From positions 496,001 through 560,000 of the forward strand of contig NZ_JAUQSW010000001.1 of assembly GCF_030581075.1 (NCBI RefSeq): a DNA stretch of 64,000 nucleotides. Direction: 5' to 3'. The notes under the pieces are model-generated. The model searched no databases. It was not told the DNA's origin and worked only from the letters and a program-made list of their open reading frames with translations. Below are positions 55,621-64,000 of this stretch, piece by piece. A program made the translations under genes and the position numbers. The DNA comes from Hymenobacter cheonanensis. Lineage in GTDB: Bacteria > Bacteroidota > Bacteroidia > Cytophagales > Hymenobacteraceae. Position 1 is the first letter of the stretch, and every line of letters begins with the position of its first letter.

Positions 55621-57378
55621 ATGACTACTTTTTACGCCCGTTCGGCGGCTTTTTGCCTGGCGCTGCTGGGCCTGGCCGCTAGCCCCGCCCGGGCCCAGCT
55701 GCCCGCTTTTCCGGGGGCCGAGGGCGCCGGCAAGTATACCACCGGCGGGCGCGGCAGCACGGCCAGCCCCACCATGGTGCTCGAAGTTACCAATCTCAAC
55801 GACGCGGGCGCGGGCAGCCTGCGCCAGGCCCTGAGTGGCACGTATAGCAGCCGCACGGTGGTATTTCGGGTGTGCGGCGTCATTCACCTCGTTACCCAGC
55901 TACCCATTCCGGCCAATACGACCCTGGCGGGCCAGACGGCGCCCGGCGACGGCATTTGTCTGGCCGACAAGCAGACCACGGTGAAGGGCAACAACGTAAT
56001 TGTGCGCTTTATGCGCTTTCGGCTCGGCGACCAGTACCAGAACCTGGGCCTGGTGAACGGCAGCGGCGACGAGGATGCCTTCGACTCCATCGGCGGCTAC
56101 ACCGGGCTGATAGTGGACCACTGCACCTTCAGCTGGGGCGAGGATGAGTCGCTGACCTGCTACAAGGGCGACAACACCACGTTGCAGTGGAACCTCATCA
56201 GCGAGGGCCTCAACTACTCGTACCACTTCGAAACCGGCGACACCGACTTTGAGCGCCACGGCTACGGCGGCATCTGGGGCGGGCGCCACGCCTCGTTTCA
56301 CCACAACCTGCTAGCCCACTTGCAGGGCCGCAACCCACGCTTCGACGGCTCGCGCAACCTGAGCCCGGTGAGTGCCGGCCAGGAAAATGCCGAGTTTGCC
56401 AACAATGTTATTTACGACTGGGGCTCCTACACCGTGAACGGCGGCGAGGGCGGCAACTACAACCTGGTAAACAACTATTACAAAGCAGGCCCCAGCACGA
56501 GCGGCAACAGCACGGCCGGCGTGGCCGTGAAAAACATGGTGGCTAACCCCTACAAGCAAAGCAGCCCGGCCTTGCCCTACGGCCAGTACTACATCGCGGG
56601 CAACTTCGTCAGCAATTCCGGCGTGGTTACGGCCCACAACTGGCGCGGTGTGGCCATGAACGGCGGCTCGCTGGCCGACACCAGCCAGTCGAAGGTGCTC
56701 CAGCCCTTTGCCATTGGCCCCGATGTGCTGCCCACCCAAACCGCGCCCGCCGCCTACGCGGCGGTGCTGGCCGGCGCGGGCTGCGTGCTGCCCACCCGCG
56801 ACCCCATCGACCAGCGCATTGTGCAGGAAGTGCAGAACGGCACCGGCACCATCATCGACGTGCAGGGCGGCTACCCGCACGGCACGCCCTACAGCACCTC
56901 GCAGGTGGCCTGGCAGGTGCTGAGCTGCAATACCACCGCCCCCACCGACACCGACCACGACGGCATGCCCGACGCCTACGAAACCGCCCAGGGCCTCAAC
57001 CCCACCGACCCCACCGACCGCGCCACCCTGGCCCCTAACGGCTATTCCAACCTCGAAAACTACCTCAATGGCCTGGTGGCCAGCCCGGTGCTGGCCACCG
57101 CTAAAGCCGCCACTCTGGCGGCGGCGCTGCAAGTATTCCCCAACCCGGCGCAGGCGGGGCTAGCCCTCACCGTGGCCCACCCGCTGCAAGCGGGGCTAGC
57201 CGGCCAGCTCAGCATCTACAGCTTCGATGGCCGCCTGGTGGCCACCGTGCCTGCCGCGCCCGGCAGCACCGCTACGGCGCTGGATGTCAGCCGCCTGGCA
57301 GCCGGCAACTACCTGCTGGTGTACGAGGCCGCCCCGGGCGCCCGGCGCCTCTCCACCAAATTTGTAAAAGCTGAATAA
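55621..57378 (+). CDS. pectate lyase-like protein (PL1 family) with T9SS sorting domain
   Basis: 585 residues with a signal peptide (ending SPARAQ). Right-handed beta-helix lyase features: FPGAEGAGKYTTGGRG, VLEVTNLNDAGAGSLRQAL, VVFRVCGVIHL, NTTLAGQTAPGDGICL, IVDHCTFSWGEDESLT, GRNPRFDGSRN. A Ca-binding TDTDHDGMPDAYE motif (~441-453, thrombospondin-3-like) precedes a sorting domain (VFPNPAQAGLALTV...GNYLLVYEAAPG). It should cleave demethylated pectin at the surface. Divergent from the methylesterase, with ~220 bp between the two genes. Confidence 0.88.
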   Translation: MTTFYARSAAFCLALLGLAASPARAQLPAFPGAEGAGKYTTGGRGSTASPTMVLEVTNLNDAGAGSLRQALSGTYSSRTVVFRVCGVIHLVTQLPIPANTTLAGQTAPGDGICLADKQTTVKGNNVIVRFMRFRLGDQYQNLGLVNGSGDEDAFDSIGGYTGLIVDHCTFSWGEDESLTCYKGDNTTLQWNLISEGLNYSYHFETGDTDFERHGYGGIWGGRHASFHHNLLAHLQGRNPRFDGSRNLSPVSAGQENAEFANNVIYDWGSYTVNGGEGGNYNLVNNYYKAGPSTSGNSTAGVAVKNMVANPYKQSSPALPYGQYYIAGNFVSNSGVVTAHNWRGVAMNGGSLADTSQSKVLQPFAIGPDVLPTQTAPAAYAAVLAGAGCVLPTRDPIDQRIVQEVQNGTGTIIDVQGGYPHGTPYSTSQVAWQVLSCNTTAPTDTDHDGMPDAYETAQGLNPTDPTDRATLAPNGYSNLENYLNGLVASPVLATAKAATLAAALQVFPNPAQAGLALTVAHPLQAGLAGQLSIYSFDGRLVATVPAAPGSTATALDVSRLAAGNYLLVYEAAPGARRLSTKFVKAE

Positions 57379-57420
57379 CCAAGGTGGCTAGCCTGCCAAT
57401 TACCGGCCTAGTATGAACGC

Positions 57421-57458
57421 AAAGGGCCCCGAATCTCCACTGAGATTCGGGGCCCTTT
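57421..57458. terminator. bidirectional terminator between convergent genes
   Basis: AAAGGGCCCCGAATCTC and GAGATTCGGGGCCCTTT, perfect 17-bp stem with a 4-base loop. Confidence 0.88.
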
Positions 57459-57476
57459 ACTACTTAGCGAGGGTGC

Positions 57477-57743
57477 CTAGCGGCGGCCGTAGCCGTAGCC
57501 ATACGACGGGCTGCGGTCGTGGCGGTGCTGGGCTTCCCAGCGGGCGCGCTCGCGGGCTAGCTGCATATCGCGCTCGCGCTGGGCGCGCTCGTAGCGCATT
57601 TGCTGCTCGTAGCGAGCGCGCTCGCGGGGCGACATGCGGCGGAAATCGCGGTCATGGTCGTGGTCGAACGGAGCGGCGGCCGAAGCAGCGGTGGTAACGA
57701 AGAGGGCAACGGCGGCGACGAACGAAAAGAGGGAGGCTTTCAT
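57477..57743 (-). CDS. small secreted Arg-rich protein, unknown
   Basis: 88 residues from the ATG at 57743; the longer frame is AT-rich leader. Signal peptide MKASLFSFVAAVALFVTTAASAA, then a charged helix rich in Arg and Glu (RRMSPRERARYEQQMRYERAQRERD) and a YGYGYGRR tail. Periplasmic; no family recognised. Highly charged proteins like this often act as scaffolds or stress proteins; that is speculative. Confidence 0.65.
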   Translation of the reverse strand: MKASLFSFVAAVALFVTTAASAAAPFDHDHDRDFRRMSPRERARYEQQMRYERAQRERDMQLARERARWEAQHRHDRSPSYGYGYGRR

Positions 57744-58280
<537 letters not shown>

Positions 58281-59129
58281 ATGGATTCTGCCCTCACTCA
58301 CATCCGCGACCAGCAGCAGCAAACCTGGGACGCCTTTTCGCCCGGCTGGAAGAACTGGGACAGCTGGACAATGGCCTTCCTGCGCCCGATGGGCACTAAA
58401 ATTATTGAGGCCCTGCACCTTCGGCCCACCGACCAGGTGCTGGACATTGCCACTGGCACCGGCGAGCCCGGCCTCACCATTGCGCGGCTAGCCTCCCAAG
58501 GCAGCGTCGTGGGCCTCGACCTTTCGGCCGGAATGCTGGCCACGGCCCGGGAAAACGCGGCCCGGCAGGGCCTTACCAACTATACCACCCTGGCCGGCGA
58601 TGCCTGTGCCCTGCCCTTCGCCAGCGACTGCTTCGATGCCATTAGCTGCCGCATGGGGTTCATGTTTTTTCCCGATATGTTGCTGGCGGCCCAGGAAATG
58701 TACCGGGTGCTGAAGCCCGGCGGCCGGCTAGCCACCAGCGTGTGGGCGGCCCCACCCCATAACCCCTGGATAACCACGATGATGGGCGCTCTGAGCGCTC
58801 ATCTGTCACTGCCGGCCCCGGTGCCCCAGGCGCCGGGCATGTTTCGCTGCGCCCAGCCCGGCCTGCTGGCAGGACTACTCGAAACAGCTGGTTTCCAAAA
58901 CGTTCGGGAAGAAGAAGTGCAGGGTAGCGTGCAGTTCGATGGCCCCGATGGCTACTGGCAAAATATGACGGAAGTAGCCGCCCCCGTAGTGGCCGCTATG
59001 AGCCGGGCCGACGGCGCCACGCGCGCCGATATCAAAGCCAACCTATTCGCCAAGCTAGCTCCTTTAACAGTAGACGGGAGAATTGCACTTCCCTTCGCCT
59101 CCCTGGTTTTGGCCGGCGAGAAACCCTGA
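58281..59129 (+). CDS. class I SAM-dependent methyltransferase
   Basis: 282 residues from the ATG at 58281. Motif I VLDIATGTGEPGLTIA (~54-69), GLDLSAGMLATARENA (post I), a later acidic strand LAGDACALPFASDCFDAISCRMGFMFFPD, and LKPGGRLATSVWAAP. UbiE/MenG-like overall, but the substrate is unknown. A tetranucleotide repeat lies upstream. Convergent with clpB. Confidence 0.85.
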   Translation: MDSALTHIRDQQQQTWDAFSPGWKNWDSWTMAFLRPMGTKIIEALHLRPTDQVLDIATGTGEPGLTIARLASQGSVVGLDLSAGMLATARENAARQGLTNYTTLAGDACALPFASDCFDAISCRMGFMFFPDMLLAAQEMYRVLKPGGRLATSVWAAPPHNPWITTMMGALSAHLSLPAPVPQAPGMFRCAQPGLLAGLLETAGFQNVREEEVQGSVQFDGPDGYWQNMTEVAAPVVAAMSRADGATRADIKANLFAKLAPLTVDGRIALPFASLVLAGEKP

Positions 59130-59146
59130 TGCTTACCTTGATAAGC

Positions 59147-59183
59147 AAAAAAGCCCGCTAGCGTATTGCTAGCGGGCTTTTTT
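59147..59183. terminator. bidirectional terminator between methyltransferase and clpB
   Basis: AAAAAAGCCCGCTAGC and its perfect inverse with a 5-base loop, T6 tail on both strands. Confidence 0.9.
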
Positions 59184-59202
59184 ATTCAAATTTAGCCTAA
59201 GG

Positions 59203-61821
<2,619 letters not shown>

Positions 61822-61984
61822 TGGGTTGCTAAGTTCTCGGTAGGTGCTTCGGGTTAGGAAGATTGTACGAGGGTACTAGCAAACGAGGTGCAGAAGTGGG
61901 AAAATCGGACTTTTTGGCTGCATTTAATTAATTTCGAACATTGCAGCCAGTCAAAAAGACACACCATACTCGCAGCCGTAGTTA

Positions 61985-64000
61985 TCAACCAGGCACTTTT
62001 AGAATTTTACTGTAAAGCCAGTCGTAACTATTATTAAAATTATCAACGTCTGCAGGCTCTATAGGCTTAGTATGAGCCTCTAAATTTCTAGCCGTATTAA
62101 TTGTATCCATATTCATTTCAAACCTTACCTTATTATTCTCAAACAGAGTCTGGAACATATCCCAATTAGCTGTAATTATGCTCTTCAAATCGTTAGTGTA
62201 AAGTTCGTTAGCTACTTGAGCTGGCTTCATACTCACAAATAAGTTTTTTGGCTCTGGCCTATCTTTAAGCTTGTTCAGACCTTTGAGCATCTTACTTGCT
62301 ATAATTGTTTCATCCCAATTCGAACCCATACCTAAGTACATCAGTACCACTCTCCTAAGAGCAACTTCAACTTTTGCACGTTTTGTAAATAGAGCACCCA
62401 GAATGTCAAGGTCAGGCACTTCAGGAAGTAATTCTAAAGGTACGTCACCTCTAATGAACGGAGAAACGGCTTGCTTGAAAGAATTACCATTTTTAAAAAC
62501 AAATTCCTTCAAATCTGCAATTGCAAATTGCAAACTATCAAATCTGCCTTTTGTAATACCATAATTTTCAAATCTAGCAACAATATTGGGATTGTCGTTA
62601 ATATACTCCGCTACAAATTCAGAATCACCAGAAGACAACATGTGCAAAAGCTCATATTCATCAGGATACCACCATATTAGCGATAAAATAATATCCTTAA
62701 ACGGCTGTGACAATCTTCCAAGAATTTGCTTATCAACTGCTTGAAATGATTCAACTGCAATAGAAATGACTTTTTCAGGATGATTATTATTATTATTTTT
62801 CAGAACTTCGCTACAGGCAATCCTTATTAAAAATGGATGCCCCCCATATTTCTCTTGCAAGAACTCGTAAACGCCGGGTTCAAAATTCAAGCCACAGTAT
62901 CGCCCAATAGTCTTACACATACTTTTAACGGCTGATAAATCAAATGGCTCTAAATAGTGAGGTTTTGCCAATTGAAATATTGGGTTTTGAGCGCTTTTAA
63001 AGTATGGGTTTTCGACACTCGCAGGATTTACTCCGGTTACAATAAAGTTAAATTTTCCATCTGTTTCTTGAACTACCGACCTAATAGTTTGCCAAAATGG
63101 AACGAAATCATTGTCCCAATGCTGTCCAAAGGCACCGCTCAACTCTGGGGTAATAAATTCTATTTCATCAAACAACACTGTTAGACGCTCAATACTTAGA
63201 GAAGATATTATAAGTTTTATATCACTTGAAAATCTTAATCCTGAACTTGCCTTGGAGTAGCTGGGATTTATTGCGAGTGTTTTACTGTAGTTGAGACGAC
63301 AGCTATCTATTAACCTAAGAACTATATTTTCAAGTAGTTGCCACCATCTACAGGAATGCACTCCCGGATTCGCACAGTCGATGTATTCAACAAGAGATGT
63401 CTTGGCCTCAGTCCTACGTTGCAAGGCTTTAAGAACAGATGTTTTTCCAGTTTTTCTTAAGCCGAATAAACCTGCACTTTGATTAGAACCATGAACTCTA
63501 GTCAGTAATGCTTGAACAAGAGTATCCCTACCAAAAAAATATTTCTCGGAATTGATAGGAGATGAAACCCCAAAAAGGTCAAACTGCCCTAAATATTCGG
63601 AAATTATATTGCGAAGAAAAAAGGTGCCTCTTTTAGCATTAAGTATATCTTCACTCTGAATAGGAATTATAATCCTATCTAAATTATTAGCAAAAAGCTC
63701 TGTTGTTTCTCTTTTATCACCATTGTGCACAAGTATAAATATAACCTTTTCTATTCTATTGGCATATTCTCGTGTTTTCAATACTGTGTCAATCGTCCTT
63801 AGCACCCTTGCGTCCGTCTTTGAGTATGGACAATAGATAACTAACACCTCTTTTTGAAAACCAAAACGTTCTCTCGTTCTATTTGAGGGGAGAGCAAACC
63901 ACAAGGACATTTCATCCTTTACAGTGCCAAATACTATATCAAAAGCCTCATCAAAGTTCGTAGCAATAGATTTCTCTTTTGCTCTACCGCTAAAATGGCT
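61985..64000 (-). CDS. STAND-like P-loop ATPase, 5' end beyond the window
   Basis: At least 671 residues are visible. The frame stays open from the ATG at 63910 to the window edge (…EKSIATNFDEAFDIVFGTVKDE…), so the true start is to the right of 64000. Features: an alpha/beta N-terminal part (EVLVIYCPYSKTDARV), an anchoring EKYFFGRD box, Walker A GLRKTGKTSVL, Walker B LTVLFDEIEFI and a sensor-like FNFIVTGVNP, followed by a helical C-terminal half. This is the layout of ORC/STAND NTPases used in signalling or defence. GC is far below the rest of the window, suggesting horizontal transfer. No function assigned. Confidence 0.8.
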   Translation of the reverse strand, partial: SHFSGRAKEKSIATNFDEAFDIVFGTVKDEMSLWFALPSNRTRERFGFQKEVLVIYCPYSKTDARVLRTIDTVLKTREYANRIEKVIFILVHNGDKRETTELFANNLDRIIIPIQSEDILNAKRGTFFLRNIISEYLGQFDLFGVSSPINSEKYFFGRDTLVQALLTRVHGSNQSAGLFGLRKTGKTSVLKALQRRTEAKTSLVEYIDCANPGVHSCRWWQLLENIVLRLIDSCRLNYSKTLAINPSYSKASSGLRFSSDIKLIISSLSIERLTVLFDEIEFITPELSGAFGQHWDNDFVPFWQTIRSVVQETDGKFNFIVTGVNPASVENPYFKSAQNPIFQLAKPHYLEPFDLSAVKSMCKTIGRYCGLNFEPGVYEFLQEKYGGHPFLIRIACSEVLKNNNNNHPEKVISIAVESFQAVDKQILGRLSQPFKDIILSLIWWYPDEYELLHMLSSGDSEFVAEYINDNPNIVARFENYGITKGRFDSLQFAIADLKEFVFKNGNSFKQAVSPFIRGDVPLELLPEVPDLDILGALFTKRAKVEVALRRVVLMYLGMGSNWDETIIASKMLKGLNKLKDRPEPKNLFVSMKPAQVANELYTNDLKSIITANWDMFQTLFENNKVRFEMNMDTINTARNLEAHTKPIEPADVDNFNNSYDWLYSKILKVPG

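Overview
The window reads as chromosomal DNA of a GC-rich member of the Bacteroidota, most likely Hymenobacter or a close Hymenobacteraceae relative. Three things support this. Six secreted proteins end in a type A type IX secretion (T9SS) sorting domain. Many genes are preceded by the Bacteroidota -7 box TAnnTTTG. Several families are typical of the phylum: a DUF2027/Smr protein, a fused E1 dehydrogenase, a short AMP nucleosidase and a YagTSR-type molybdoenzyme. The genus is inferred from overall gene content and base composition, not proven.

Layout. 1-6 kb: tail of a ClC channel, a four-helix-bundle gene between inverted repeats, a cation/proton antiporter, a BaiN-like flavoprotein, DUF3140, and a DisA_N (c-di-AMP synthase type) protein. 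6-16 kb: a carbohydrate block with an N-acetylglucosamine kinase-like ATPase, a GH5-like protein, a GH53 galactanase, a T9SS cargo protein and a large GH13 amylase. 16-36 kb: housekeeping and miscellaneous genes, including DUF2027/Smr, a phosphoesterase, a cupin, the RNase P RNA gene, an atypical NtrC-family regulator, a LuxE/PaaK-like enzyme, E1 alpha-beta, alanine dehydrogenase, AMP nucleosidase, an amidohydrolase, an MFS transporter and a thioredoxin-reductase-like flavoprotein. 36-41 kb: a Tat-exported molybdenum hydroxylase (2Fe-2S, FAD and Mo subunits) with a MocA-like nucleotidyltransferase downstream. 41-53 kb: DUF983, an AraC regulator, T9SS proteins, an M1 peptidase, a HupE/UreJ protein and an inserted ATPase-PIN pair. 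54-57 kb: divergent pectin methylesterase and pectate lyase. 58-64 kb: a methyltransferase, ClpB, and the AT-rich 3' part of a P-loop ATPase gene that runs off the right edge.

The most unusual part is the ATPase-PIN cassette (44.6-46.4 kb). A DUF3696-type ATPase overlaps a PIN nuclease by one base. The pair lies between two long perfect palindromes that share a 32-bp core. Its left junction carries copied scraps of two neighbouring genes: the 3' end of the M1 peptidase and the 5' end of the AraC gene. The centre of the ATPase gene is strikingly AT-rich while its ends match the genome. This looks like a recently inserted or recombined defence-type module. A second defence-like candidate is the low-GC STAND-like ATPase at the right edge.

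Two kinds of hairpin recur between genes: long, nearly perfect terminator hairpins, often between convergent genes, and dispersed palindromic repeats of at least three sequence families. No tRNA, CRISPR array, transposase or integrase was recognised.
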